A stretch of 64,000 bases of DNA from Amoebophrya sp. A120 (Eukaryota; Sar; Dinophyceae; Syndiniales; Amoebophryaceae): positions 423,866 to 487,865 of the forward strand of contig CAJINV010000010.1 of NCBI GenBank assembly GCA_905178155.1, written 5' to 3'. Below the pieces are notes generated by a model. It ran no database searches and was not told the DNA's origin. It was given only the letters and a program-made list of their open reading frames with translations. The translations under genes were made by a program, and so were the position numbers. Positions within the stretch are counted from its first letter, which is position 1. Each line of letters opens with the position of its first letter. This document shows, piece after piece, positions 1 through 10,886 of this stretch.

Positions 1-1185
1 TTTGATAAGTATTCCATGTTGAAACGGAAGATTTTTGTGTTGCTTGTCGGCAGTCACTCACCTCTAAGTGTGGGTCGAGAGGAATCATCCGTAAGCTAAA
101 CGCCACACAGGATGGCAGACACTCCAAGCAAAAAAGTGCGAGCGTTTATCGTGTAGTCCATCTTTAATCTTACCCCCGGTACTCTCACTCTCGAACCTTG
201 AGATGGCCCCTTAATATTTTGTCCCCAACAACTAGGTAAAATGAAGAAAAAAGAAGACCCCAACGCAACAAGCAACCGACGTAGAAAGACTGACTAGATG
301 GGAAACCGAAGATCCATAATTTGCAGTCGTCATTTCACTCAGGATTGTGAAAAAAGCCAAAACACGCGACGTCGTGAAGTACAAATCCTGCTACTCGATT
401 GTAAGAACCCCCACCGATTTATTATTATAGACCGATCAAAATTTTTCTACTGGTGGATCAACATATTGATTCATAACCTGGACCAAACATCACACGGAAC
501 TCAACACCGGGCAGGACTTCCAGAAGGGACGCTCTTGTGCCTAACTCTTCTTTTTGCTGTAACTGTAAGTACATTTATTCAACTCCAAATGCAGAGGCAC
601 AAAACGCGAAGCGGCACGTCTAGTACTCTTTCGCTTTAATGTACATTTATAGCGTCGTCTTGATTCATCATACACGCACATCCTGTGGCGGTTCGGGTTC
701 CGCTCTGAGTTTTTTAAGGTTTCTAAATAATTTTTCTCGCTTACGTTGTAGTGATACTGGTATTTTAAGTCGATTTTCTTCATTTGAAACAAAACGCAGG
801 AGGGCCAGCCCAGATACAAACAACAGCTCAACAAGGTAGGTCATTGCGCACCAGCTTCTCTTGGTCCAACACACTGTACCTGCACTGGTCGGAGTGGTGT
901 GCCAAACAAGGTCGCTATGCGTATGCGTATGAGGAACGCGAAGGTACACAGGGAAATTGAAAGTATTATAGGGGTGAAAATTTCTACTTACACTTAGATT
1001 TGGGATCTGGGTCTGGCTCGACGTAGTATACTATTTTTCTGCTTATTTCTGTCTTGATGTTGTTACTGCTAATTTCAATCAAGTTTATTTAGGCTTATCG
1101 TTCATTTCAATTTCGGTTTCCATAAAATCACTCAACTCTGTCGCCGTATCCACTTCGCTACCGCCTACTAGTACGAGCTCCATTA
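1..1185. other. No gene recognised (left edge)
   Basis: Short open frames exist on both strands but none shows protein-like composition, splice partners or family motifs. It lies 3' of the first supported gene, which is on the minus strand, so it probably holds that gene's 3' flank. Confidence 0.5.
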
Positions 1186-4100
1186 TTACTTCTTCCCCCC
1201 GCCACTGCTACCCGCCGCTGCCGCCGGCGCCGCGACCGGTCTTTCCGGCTTTGGTGGTAACGGATCGCCCTGTTCCGCGGCGGTTTTTTCCAGCGCTTTG
1301 TATACCAACGCCGCTCGTGTCAATCCCCGCCACTTGCACTGGTCGTCCATCTTCATCATAGCCTTTTTGATCAGAAACTGCCCCCGGGTCTGCATGGTGC
1401 CCGAAGCGACTTTACAGAGGGCAGAGAGGGCCAGAAGGATGCATTGGAGATCCTGTTTTAAGAAAGACGTCGTCAATGATGAAAATGAAATAATAAAACT
1501 TTAACTTACACTACTTACTCTGCGGCGTGGGTCATGATACGCCCCCAGCTCGGCAAAAATCGATTTCTTACTTATCGCAAAAGCATCACGCATGATAAAC
1601 TCCTATCTTTAATTAAAGTTCCATACCTCTTCCGCCTTCGAAGAGTCTGGCACGACGAAGTCGAACGATCGATTTTTCTATGAAATGCAAAAGCATCGCA
1701 CTACCTAGTAGTATATATCGCATGACAAATTTCCTCAGCATGAGAAAGAAAACTTGTAAATGCGGATTTATCCTCAGAAAGAAATTTGTATTGCATGAAT
1801 GCGATTAGTACGAGTACGATACTTTTGCACAGGATATTTTCGTGTACATGCTGAAACACAGCCACGGCTTCAAACCCGGTTTTTCGCCCTTCGCCGGCAG
1901 CTTGAACAGCTTCTTCGACGCGACCACGTAAGCCCGGGAGGAAAACCCCCACTCGAAATGAATCACTTCCGCCAAATTCACCGTCATGGTTCCCCCCGTG
2001 ATTCCTGACCGTTTGTACATCAGGGTGTTATTATTCGCGTCGACGAAGACCGTCAAGGTCCGTTTGGATTCCTTCTCCGCGATTTTTTCCAGCAAAATCC
2101 CCTTCATCGCCTGCTTCACGTACTTGGCGAAATTCGTGTCCTTCGCGTTTTTCGGTTTGTTTTGGTGTCGGTCCTGGAGGTGGTTGATAGAGTTTTTCAT
2201 GGACTGCAGCTGATTTCGCTTCTCGCTGATCACCTTCTCGGTTTCCTCCCGCTCTTTCTCCCACTCCTGGCGGACCAAGTCGAGCTCTTTCTGCTGGTTG
2301 GAGCGACCTTTTATTTCGGTGGGGATAAGCGCAAGTGGTGTTTGTCATGCTCTTAGAAAATGAAAATCCCAACAGGACGAAAATTTTCATATATATGGAT
2401 CTGTGATGCATGATGAACAACAGCACAAGCAATATGGAAATCAAAAATACCGTCCTTCTCCGCCTCCAGTTGTGCGGTTAAATCGCTGTGCGTCTTCGCG
2501 TAGTCCTCCTTCATTTTCAACAACTCCGTGCGCAAATGCTCTGTTACTGTTTCCAAGATCGTGATTTCGTCTTTTGCAATGTCCAGCGAGACCGCGGCTT
2601 CTTTTATCCTAAGTAAAAACGTCCCCACCCCATAGTCAAGTTGGGATTCTAGCAACACAAATCTCCAAGTTTTGGGAGCTGTGCATGACAAGTTTCCCTC
2701 TGCAGTGTCGTGCTGGTTGGCAAGGGAAGCCGCATGAGAAAGCCACTTTCTCATCCTGTTTACAGCATTACAAATTAGAAAACGCGATTAGTAATGCCTC
2801 GTCTCATGCAGCTGCGCATTACAAATGTGCATGACAACTCTGGGGTGGGGACGTTTTTACTCAGGATATCTTTTTGCCGGTTGCTCACCTCCTCGACGAA
2901 AGCACCGCTATCAAAAGGAAAAATCCCCCCTCCCCATATCGAAGTGGAAATCTGTGATGCGGGATTTCTGTACACAAATCGGCTTTGTCTTGCAGTAGAG
3001 GAGTGCAGGCAAGTACAAAGCGGGAGCAGGTGTGTTTTGGTGCAGGCGCCTAGCAAGGCAGGCATGTCTTCCGTAGGCCATACAGCATGACAAATTACCT
3101 GCAGAACGCGGCCAGGTTTTTGGATTTGCCTGCTTGCAATACAGAGACGATTTGTGGTCTCAAATCAGCATCACAAATTTTCAGAAGTATCCCGCTTTGG
3201 TATGGGGAGGGGGGATTTTTCTTCACAATAACCGTACTCTTTCGTTTGCTGCGCGTACGCCTGCTGCATCTTGATGAAACAGGTGCGGAGGGGCTCCACC
3301 ATCTCGGTCAAGTGGGTGAACAGTTCTTGCTTGTGCTGTTTTGGTTAATTCAGTTTGTCATGCGTGGATAACAACAGACCTTATTGTTTCTGTAGCGCGC
3401 GGAGCTGCATGCAAAACAACAAAACTATAGATACCTTCGTACTCCGGTCCATTCCTTCCATGTGCATGACGTGGGTTTCCGCTTCTCTTCTGGTGAGTTT
3501 CAAACTGGCGCACATCACGTCTAATTCCAACTGCGCCTCGTGCAATCGGTCTTCCAAGTGCTTCCGGTTTTCCTGTGCGGTGGAAAGCTCGGCCTCCATC
3601 ACCGTGTACTTGTCTTGTAGTTTTTGAAAGTTGTTCTCCAACTCTTCCACTGTCAGGAAATAGCTGTCCCTCTCCATCACTCGTTGGTTAGAGTTTTGCT
3701 GCGCGTCCCGGAGATCCTGATAGGCTTGGGCGTTTTGCCGCCGCAGACTGTCGATCTCCTTCGCGTATTCACCTGATAGATTTCGTCGTTACTTGTATAA
3801 AGAATTTTGACGAGGAGGTATTTTTATCAACGACACGGTGTTGTACTGCTGTTGAGAATGCGAAATGACAAAAACGTACTGTAATATCAATACTCAGTTT
3901 ATTCCTCAACTCCCCGCTCTCCATGTTGCTTATCGTCTCCAATTTCAACGAGCTCGTCCCGAGATTCGTGTTTCCCTTCAAAACCGCCTCGAGTTGGACG
4001 CACTTCTGCGTCAACTTCTCGTTTGACAGTTTCAACTCCGAGGTTTCCTTCTATGCATTGCAAATATGTCTGCTGGGTCTGGAAGATTAAAACTTGTCAT

Positions 4101-5223
4101 GCTAAATCTGAATGATGCAAAAATCTGTGTTGCGTGAGTACAAAAAGCTGTCCGCTTTTGACCAAGTTGAGAGGGAGTTTCCCATGCAGGAGAAGCATGA
4201 TAGTGACCTCAAATAAAGATCTGTCATGCTAGGTTTCGCATTCCAGACCTCATGGGTTATGGAAAACCTGCATGACAAGTCTTGCAACGTTCCAGACCCA
4301 GACATATTTGCAATGCATACCTTCTGTTCCGTGTCGATCTGGTCTTCCAGTCTCTGCTTCTCCAATTCTAATTTCTGAACCTCCTTGTACAAATTCTCGC
4401 CCCACTCGAGCAGCTGCGTGTATCAAATGCAAAAATGTCTGGGTCTGGGACGAGGATGGACGGACTTGTCATGCTGTCTTTGGATTCCAAAAAAAAACTG
4501 TATTGCGTACGGAACAAGAGGAGCCCAGTTTATGCTACGCGGAGGGGGTATTCCTCATGCGGTATAGGCATCAGGAAGCCCTCGCACAATCTCTGATGCT
4601 AGGTCATGCATTACAGGCATCATCGTTCATGCAAAATGTGCATGACAAGTGTTCCACTCTTCCAGACCCAGACATTTTTGCATTTGATAGCGTGCGCTCC
4701 GTTTCCATTTTGGTCACTTGCTCAATCATGTCGGCGGACAGGAGCTTGTTCGGGTTGTTTTCATCTGATAATTTTTTTTCTCATGCGGGAACAGCACGAA
4801 GAAGTGACTTTGTCTTTGTCATGCATTTCGTCGAACAAAAACATCATGATCATGAAATTAATACTCAATTCCCGATGGTATTTGGTCAGCTGTTCCGCCT
4901 CTCGCCGCAGGTCGTTCAAGACCCCGGCCTTCGGGTCCTCGGCACTCGTTGTGGCCTGCATTTTTGTGCTGGTGCTGCTGCTGGCGTTCTGTTCGTGTTC
5001 CTTCGGAGGTTAATGCAAACCAAAACCTCCACCTCTCCCTACTCCCGGAAAGAAGTGCCGCCAATTTTCACCAAGTCATCGTAGCGATACTGACGCACGA
5101 TGTTGCCGGCGCGCAGAATAACAGAGCGCCGGCGCGGTTCTTTATTTTCTTCAAAAAAACACTACTTGTACTTTTAGCGAGTGCTAGTGCCTGATCAAGG
5201 AGACACAGCAGCCAATACTCCAT
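1186..5223 (-). CDS. Coiled-coil protein with C-terminal PH-like domain
   Basis: About fourteen exons can be joined in one frame. I place the start codon at 5221-5223 (protein begins MEYWLLCLLDQ). The middle (about 4970-2100) is a long heptad-rich coiled coil with runs such as LELEKQRLEDQIDTEQK and LENNFQKLQDKYTVMEAEL. Near 2040-1640 a beta-rich segment (RTLTVFVDANNNTLMYKRSG, then FDFVVPDSSKAEEVW) resembles a pleckstrin-homology fold with its final helix. The tail is Pro/Ala-rich and ends at 1186. Ordinary GT-AG introns (for example 3432 down to 3339, and the one ending at 1464) alternate with five introners. Excising each introner plus one 5-nt duplication keeps the frame. Function is unknown; a cytoskeletal or membrane-tethering scaffold is a guess. 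The coding call is firm, the exact 5' exons less so. Confidence 0.82.
1603..1626 (-). other. Candidate 24-nt GT-AG intron
   Basis: On the minus strand this reads GTATGG...GATAG. Removing it joins SSKAEE to EFIMRDAFAISK in frame; leaving it in gives a TAA stop. An alternative 18-nt excision would give VWNFIMRDAF. Either way the intron must be extremely short. Confidence 0.4.
1679..1836. mobile_element. Introner, family A (158 bp)
   Basis: Begins TATGAAATGCAAAAG and ends CTTTTGCACAGGATA. Target-site duplication TTTTC at 1674-1678 and 1837-1841. It splits the PH-like domain; excision with one duplication copy gives YTKNRSFDFVV in frame. Confidence 0.93.
2605..2868. mobile_element. Introner, family C (264 bp)
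   Basis: Begins TATCCTAAGTAAAAACG and ends CGTTTTTACTCAGGATA, with GTCCCCACCCC/GGGGTGGGGAC inside the inverted repeats. Duplication TCTTT at 2600-2604 and 2869-2873. Excision gives EVSNRQKEAAVSLD in frame. Confidence 0.92.
2909..3230. mobile_element. Introner, family D (322 bp)
   Basis: Begins TATCAAAAGGAAAAATCC and ends GGATTTTTCTTCACAATA, with CCCTCCCCATA/TATGGGGAGGG inside. Flanks ACCGC (2904-2908) and ACCGT (3231-3235), a 4/5 duplication. Excision gives KEYGAFVEEVSN in frame. Confidence 0.88.
4052..4319. mobile_element. Introner, family B (268 bp)
   Basis: Begins TATGCATTGCAAATATGTC and ends GACATATTTGCAATGCATA. Duplication CCTTC at 4047-4051 and 4320-4324. Excision gives DTEQKETSELKLSN in frame. 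One of three copies where a register within the duplication would read GT...AG. Confidence 0.93.
4421..4689. mobile_element. Introner, family B (269 bp)
   Basis: Begins TATCAAATGCAAAAATGTC and ends GACATTTTTGCATTTGATA, with GGGTCTGG/CCAGACCC inside. Duplication GCGTG at 4416-4420 and 4690-4694. Excision gives ETERTQLLEWGEN in frame. Confidence 0.93.
5149..5171 (-). other. Candidate 23-nt GT-AG intron
   Basis: On the minus strand this reads GTACAAG...TTTGAAG. It joins the ATG exon (ending ALALAK) in phase to KNKEPRRRSVILRAGN. Retention puts the downstream coding run out of frame. Confidence 0.45.
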
Positions 5224-6020
5224 GATGAGAGGCGGTTTGATGAAGAGTATGACACATCACGATCGTCCCAACATTAGAGCAATAAGGATATAAAAACGCA
5301 CCCCGTAACGAACGATGGAAGACGATTATGATCTTGCCCCAAATGCATCACGAAAACCCGCGAGACTGTGAGAGGCACAGATGCCGACACGCCTATTCGA
5401 ATGAGAGAGTCTCCTAAGGTGACTTCTCAGGCCTGAGGGTACACGATTACTGACATCAATCACAGACGATGACTGACGCGGATCCGGATGACAACTTCAT
5501 AATGCCAATCGCGGCTAGAGTTCTTTTCACGATTTCAGACCCCAACGAGTACGAGTGGCAGTGAACAGGCTTCCATGATACTGTGGAATCGTCTAGCACG
5601 ACGCGTCGCCTGATCGAGCTGCATCTAGTTTGCAATCATCGGCTCTATGGCTCCACTTGCATTTGCCCTGCCTACAGTGCAAATCGAGAATTACAAAAGC
5701 AGCAAGGAGCGAGTACAACAGGCTGAGACTCAGTTAGATCTTTATTCACAAAAAAGGGTCAAAATTTTTCGTAGCAGAACTTGTAGTACCTTAACCTTTG
5801 TCAGACTTGAAAGTGGACCATCATTTTAGACAAATGGAAATGAACAAAGCTCATGAAACTAACTCCATGGTATATGCAGTGACACTTTATTGCTTACGTA
5901 TGAAAGTTCCCCCTTGTAACTGGCTAGTGTAGTTGTTCTTGTTTCATCCTGGCTGCATTTCTACGTTTACTACTGACCCAATACTTTCTGAAGCGCATCG
6001 GCCGTCCGCGCACCCTTCAT
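5224..6020. other. Intergenic, no gene recognised
   Basis: Contains only short open frames, for example 5647-5829 (+), with no recognisable content. It is the 5' flank of the coiled-coil gene and the 3' flank of the next gene. Confidence 0.5.
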
Positions 6021-7013
6021 CTAGAGATGACTGACATCGTGCTGGTGCGAAAAACCATCGAAACCGCTACCGCGCGCTGCGGCCGCGCGAGTGCGTGCAG
6101 GCGTCACCTCTGCCATCATCACAAGTCCTCGCAGCTCCTTCTCGTAACATTCTTCCTGCAACAGTGCTTGCGGGTCGGGGGCGAGCCGAAGTTTGTGTTG
6201 CGCGTCTTCCAAAACATTTCCCGCGAACTGATAAGTGGCGCTGGGGCAGAGGAGAGCTCCTTTGAGCAACACGTGGAGGCGGGACAGGTAGTGGTCGATG
6301 ATCTTATTTGGTGCAGAAGTAAAAGTAGCTGCTTCACTCTTGCCAGCGGAACCAGGATAATGGGCGTGATGTTCCACGTTCGACAAAGCAAATCTCTTTG
6401 CCAGATCAAAGCTCAGCTTTGCCAAACCCCCATACTTCTCCTTCAAATCTTGTCTTGCCACGCAGAGTGGCAGTCCGGGCTCACACAGAGCCTTGGCGTG
6501 GAGGGTCGTCAATGTGACCAGGTAGTTGAGAAACAAATCGAGCTTGTATTGCAGCTCGGGACGAGAAGCAGGTGTTAAACTGTCGATGGCGCTGATCTCC
6601 GAGATTTCCACTACGCTGGAATCCGAATCAGTACCACCAAGAGCAGCGCCATTGTGTTCTTCTTCTTCTTTCGCCAACACTTCCATCATCGCCGAGACCA
6701 GCGCTTCGTCGGTGCTCGACTCGTTGCTCTGCGTCAGATTCAGTTCACCATCTTCAGTCTGGGGCGACAACGACAAGTAGAGTGAATCTCCCGCCCTGTC
6801 TGCAACAAGACTCCTGTTGCTTTTTTTACCGTTCTTGCTACCGGAAGATGGTGCGGACAAATTCGCGTCGGGTTCTACATCAGTCTCCATCCCTCTGCCA
6901 AAACCGTAATTCTGCGAGGAGATGCTGTTCTCCTCAAGCGGAAGTGGAAGATCTCGGCCTGATAGGAGATCCTGCAGGAGGTACTCCGGATGGTAAGTCG
7001 GCGTTGGGATCAT
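6021..7013 (-). CDS. Hypothetical protein, 330 aa
   Basis: One open frame from an ATG at 7011-7013. I do not recognise a family. Residues 1-130 are acidic, Ser-rich and probably disordered (MMEVLAKEEEEHN, SSVVEISEISAID). The second half is more ordered and helical, with KLDLFLNYLVTLTTLHAKAL and a conserved-looking LSFDLAKRFALSNVEHHAHY. Just upstream in another frame (about 7118 to 7020) lies a signal-peptide-like run, MLRISLGIRTVLKITYF followed by hydrophobic residues, that could be an N-terminal exon joined through a short intron. The DNA of that run is repeated in inverted orientation at 8606-8677. Confidence 0.6.
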   Translation of the reverse strand: MIPTPTYHPEYLLQDLLSGRDLPLPLEENSISSQNYGFGRGMETDVEPDANLSAPSSGSKNGKKSNRSLVADRAGDSLYLSLSPQTEDGELNLTQSNESSTDEALVSAMMEVLAKEEEEHNGAALGGTDSDSSVVEISEISAIDSLTPASRPELQYKLDLFLNYLVTLTTLHAKALCEPGLPLCVARQDLKEKYGGLAKLSFDLAKRFALSNVEHHAHYPGSAGKSEAATFTSAPNKIIDHYLSRLHVLLKGALLCPSATYQFAGNVLEDAQHKLRLAPDPQALLQEECYEKELRGLVMMAEVTPARTRAAAARGSGFDGFSHQHDVSHL

Positions 7014-7045
7014 TCCGTGTGGGCCAGCAGCAGCACTAGAAAGAG

Positions 7046-7118
7046 CTGAAGTATAGAGACGAAATAGGTGATCTTCAGCACTGTTCTTATCCCTAAAGAA
7101 ATTCGCAGCATACCGTCG
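7046..7118 (-). repeat. Left arm of inverted repeat (about 73 bp)
   Basis: Read on the minus strand it matches 8606-8677 (+) at roughly 80 percent by eye. Both contain CGACGGTATG, then TTAGGGATAAGAACA, GAAGATCACCT and TCTCTATA. In both copies a frame reads a short LGIRT...KIT peptide. Confidence 0.75.
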
Positions 7119-7593
7119 GGATTTGCCTTTTTTTTTTGCGCCAGCGCAGGCGCTGCAGTTTTTATGGTCGCGCCTGCGTAGAAGTGCTGTTGCCTCCCCT
7201 GGTGGGTTTTTGCACGCGGCCCAGGCGTCGTTCTAGAGGAACCAGCAGGCATTTCAGCACCCCGGCGAACCTAGACCCAGACTAATGAGGCCCCCCCACT
7301 GCGCAGATCGACGCGCCCAACGGGCACTCACAACACAGCCATCCGGCGCAGGCGAGCATCTTTTCCGCGGCCCCGGGCCCTACGTACTCGCAACCCAAAA
7401 AAGGCCGCAAGCCGGCTCGTGCGGACTTGGTGCGCAGGCCCCTCGTGACCCCTTGGAACTCTTCAAGCGCAACCCAATCTCCCACCCACCGCCCCACTCA
7501 CTCACCGTTGGCACCGCTTTCGCGGCGATGGTGGACGCACTGGCAGAAGACCTTGAAAGCTTCCCGCCTGGTACTCGTTTGAACGCTTCGGAG

Positions 7594-8125
7594 AGATAGA
7601 TAAGAACACCTACTGCAACGCCCTGGCATTGATGTTTTGGCATGAAGCAGAGTTGGAGCTTCTGCGCCAAATGTTCCCGTTCTCGAACACTGCTGCTCTT
7701 ATCCTCCACGCCGTGCATAGATAAGAACACGTTTGTAACGACCTGAAGTTGGTGGCTGGCACGAAGCAGAATGACATCTTCTGCGCCAGAGGTTCCCGTT
7801 CTCGCAAAAATGCTGTTCTTATCCTCCAAATGGTGCATAGATAAGAACATGTTTGTAACGACCTAAAAATGGTGTTCTTATCTATGCACGAACAGGAGGG
7901 ATAAGAACAGCACTTTTGAGAGAACGGGAACATCTGGAGGAGAAGCTTCAATTCTGATCGTCCAATCATCTCCGTGCATAGATGAGAACTTCTTTATCTA
8001 TGCACGGAGTTGGAGGATAAGAACAACAGAAAACGAGAACGGGAACATTTGGAGCCGAAGCTACAACTCTGCTTCATCCCAAAACACCACAGCAGGTCGC
8101 TGCAGTAGTGTTCTTATCTATGCAC
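7594..8125. repeat. Tandem and inverted ATAGATAAGAACA repeat cluster
   Basis: ATAGATAAGAAC starts at 7595, 7717 and 7837, a period of 120-122 bp. The units share GTTTGTAACGACCT and TTCCCGTTCTCG. From about 7873 the same unit appears inverted (GTTCTTATCTATGCACG, AACGGGAACATCTGGAG), with further inverted copies near 7990 and 8108. No convincing gene lies inside. Confidence 0.85.
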
Positions 8126-8605
8126 GAGCGGGAACGTGCGCAGCTGAAGCACCATCTTTGCTTCGTGGACGTGGTCCCATAGCCATATACATATCATTTT
8201 ATGGAGCCAGCGCCCCACCGGTCCTAATTTAGGACCGACGGCACGGCGCAGGCACCAAAGACAACACCGGAGGGGCCATCATCTGCTGCCTGACACAAAG
8301 AGAGACGAGTGGGCGCGCACACTGCCGCGGCCCGGTGCGACCGCCGGCGTAGCCCCGGCTTGGGGGGGCTCTTTGGGTGGGGCATCAGCTCGCGCCCGGG
8401 CGCGCGAACTTGGACGCAGTGGCCGGCGGTTATTCTGTCAGTGTGCAGAGCGTTCCCTGGCGCATGAGCTGGGGCTGCGCTAAGCACGAAAGCGCGACCC
8501 TCTGGATGATGCGCGGCGAAGGCTTTGGATAGCCCTGGGCGGTGGCGCTTTTGTTAGCCTCAGACACGCCAGGCCTTGCCTAGAATAAAAAAAGCCCACG
8601 AATCG

Positions 8606-8677
8606 CGACGGTATGGCGCGATTTTTCTTAGGGATAAGAACACGCGGGAAGATCACCTTTTTCATCTCTATATGAAG
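8606..8677 (+). repeat. Right arm of inverted repeat (about 72 bp)
   Basis: Inverted partner of 7046-7118. It overlaps the last coding residues (YRDEKGDLPACSYP) of the minus-strand gene ending at 8628, so either the repeat supplies that C-terminus or the true stop is elsewhere. Confidence 0.75.
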
Positions 8678-10844
8678 GTGAGCGACCAGCTGCAGCAGAA
8701 GCCAACGCTGCACCTCTTCTCCAATCGCTTGGGACTCCGAGGGCATTCGAGATTCGCAGCGTCGAAGATGCAGATCCTGTTCCGGTAGGTCCTGCTGCAG
8801 CTATGTCCTCTGCGTTGTTTTCGCCATTCCTAGGGAGGAGAGAAATCCTGGGAGCCACGGTCTCTCGTCCGTTCCGCGCCAACGGCGTCATGTCAAACGG
8901 CGGCACAACTAGATTCTCCAGGTACGGTGTCACGTCTTCGCAGCTGCAGTTCATATCGTCCTTGGCTGCTGCTGCTGCACCATCTGTACTCACCGCCCCT
9001 TCACTTAATGATGACCGCACAGACGGGTCAGTGTCCGCATCTTTTCTGTTTTCGTCGTCGTTGCGAGCACCACTGACAATATTTCCCACCATTTCAGGCA
9101 CAACATCAGGGGCCCCACCTTCATGACCTTCTTGTTCTTCATCGAAAAACATTCCGCCCTGCATGAACTGCATGGTTTCCGCTCGTTTCATCCAGTCGGA
9201 GATTGAAATTTCCGGCGGTAGTGCTTCACCGTTCTCGTCGTGCAAAAGTTGTACACCCGCTGAGCTTGTTTTATGCGCCACTACGTTAGCGATGCTGTAC
9301 TGAGTATCCTCGTCTTCTCCGCCATCGAAATTTTCAGCGTCGTCCAAATCATCGATTTCCGCTGCCCAGGTGTTCTGCAGGTGAGTGTTAGCGGGAGGCT
9401 TGCTCAACATCATTGAAAGGGCAGGTGGATTTTTATTTTTTTCGTTGCTGAACGATTGCACCCGGTAGGAGTCGGTGTCGGACAGGGACGGGCTATAAAC
9501 AGGATCGTGAGCAGCAGTTTCTACTCGTCTAGCCCCCGGTCTCACGTCCTGCTGATGTTGTTGCCCGTGGGCTGCGGGGTCTTCAGACTTCACCGGGACA
9601 CCTCGTTCGAGAATTGCTTGCACATTCGGGTGAAGTTGAGACGGTACCCGCATGCCTTGCGCCGGTACCGCAGCAGGTGTAGGCGTAGCTGCTGGAGAAG
9701 ACCACGAATTACATGGTGGCAAGTTCTTGGAGAAGTCAACCTTATTCAAGTTCTTCAAATCCGCGACAAAACTTCGCAAAAACGAATCTACCGTTTTCAG
9801 ATTTGGGTTTTCCAAGGTCGCGAAGTCCCAGATTTTCTTGTCTAGTGAGACGGTGGTAGATCGAGCTCGTCGGTCCATCTGCTGTCGATTCCTTTCCTCG
9901 ATGTTGCTGCGTTCTTCGATCGGCGTCTTTTCCATTCTGGAATCCAAGAAATCCCAGAAGGCGAAAATCCTTGTATTTCTTGCCCCAGATCCACCAGGAA
10001 CTGCTGCCTCTCGTCTGTTCCTCTTGAACTCTTCCCAAAGAGCGAGCTCTTCTTGGAGGACAGAACTTTTCGGCGCTCCCGTTTGCGATCTTTCCTTGCG
10101 CAAAGACGTTGCAGCACTGCTGGGCACGCAGATCTCATCCTGATGTCCAGCTTCGGCAGAAAGCGCGGAAGTGGTGCTTTGCGCTTTACTTCTTGTTTCA
10201 CCTCCTTCGACGCCGGACAGGTCGTCGGTTTTGTCCGTCAGCTGCCTTACCAGTTGATCCAACAGGCCGCTCCCGCTGGAAGCACCCAACCAGCTTTCTG
10301 GTGAATTTTCATCTCCATCCATTCTACCGCATTGCGACACGTACGTTGGCACGACTGGGGAGGCAGGAATCGTCCCGACATCGCGTGTTTGGCCTCCCGA
10401 CAGCTGCGCCTGCAGCAACAGAGCTGCTAGAGCCCGTGAGATAAACGAGAGACGAGTCCTTCGCTTTTGCGAAGATGCATTCTCTCGCCTAGCAGGATGG
10501 CGTGCAGCTTTTGTCGTGTCACAGGCAGAGCTACTGGTGGTGCCGGCATCCTGCAACACTTTCTTCACCAGCCGGGGAGGTCGTGAAAATTGGGCGCGAA
10601 CCCTGGCTGCGGCACTCATAGGACCATCATATGTGTCATTTTCTTCACCCGGCCGCCCGATTTCTTGTTCTGTACTCGCCGTATGATAACCGCCACTCTT
10701 CAGGGACACTGCGACAGCGTTCGCCAATGGAGGTGCAGTGCCGAAGGTAAGTGTCCCTGTGAAGGTTAGCAGAACTACCCAGCAGGCCACAACCTGGCGG
10801 CAGCCAGCGCTAGTAGCGACAGGTTTTGTCATAATTTTGTGCAA
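8628..10844 (-). CDS. Large hypothetical protein with possible signal peptide, 738 aa
   Basis: A single uninterrupted frame. The N-terminus has a hydrophobic core (VVACWVVLLTFTGTLTFG, about residues 19-36), compatible with a signal peptide or anchor. The rest is low-complexity, Ser/Asp/Glu/Gly-rich and mostly disordered, with one more hydrophobic patch (FISRALAALLLQAQL, near residue 134) and a moderately ordered stretch (KIWDFATLENPNLKTVDSFL, then FVADLKNLNKVDFSK). No catalytic motif or known domain is visible. Given the suspected parasitic lifestyle it could be secreted, but that is inference. The C-terminus runs into the inverted repeat at 8606-8677. Confidence 0.65.
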   Translation of the reverse strand: MHKIMTKPVATSAGCRQVVACWVVLLTFTGTLTFGTAPPLANAVAVSLKSGGYHTASTEQEIGRPGEENDTYDGPMSAAARVRAQFSRPPRLVKKVLQDAGTTSSSACDTTKAARHPARRENASSQKRRTRLSFISRALAALLLQAQLSGGQTRDVGTIPASPVVPTYVSQCGRMDGDENSPESWLGASSGSGLLDQLVRQLTDKTDDLSGVEGGETRSKAQSTTSALSAEAGHQDEICVPSSAATSLRKERSQTGAPKSSVLQEELALWEEFKRNRREAAVPGGSGARNTRIFAFWDFLDSRMEKTPIEERSNIEERNRQQMDRRARSTTVSLDKKIWDFATLENPNLKTVDSFLRSFVADLKNLNKVDFSKNLPPCNSWSSPAATPTPAAVPAQGMRVPSQLHPNVQAILERGVPVKSEDPAAHGQQHQQDVRPGARRVETAAHDPVYSPSLSDTDSYRVQSFSNEKNKNPPALSMMLSKPPANTHLQNTWAAEIDDLDDAENFDGGEDEDTQYSIANVVAHKTSSAGVQLLHDENGEALPPEISISDWMKRAETMQFMQGGMFFDEEQEGHEGGAPDVVPEMVGNIVSGARNDDENRKDADTDPSVRSSLSEGAVSTDGAAAAAKDDMNCSCEDVTPYLENLVVPPFDMTPLARNGRETVAPRISLLPRNGENNAEDIAAAGPTGTGSASSTLRISNALGVPSDWRRGAALASAAAGRSPSYRDEKGDLPACSYP

Positions 10845-10886
10845 AATACAACAGATGAAACAGCTCCTTTATACAGACCCCCTAGA

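Noticed and set aside
7594-8125. CRISPR-like array
   Set aside because: The unit is about 120 bp with inverted copies and no short repeat/spacer pattern, and the genome is eukaryotic.
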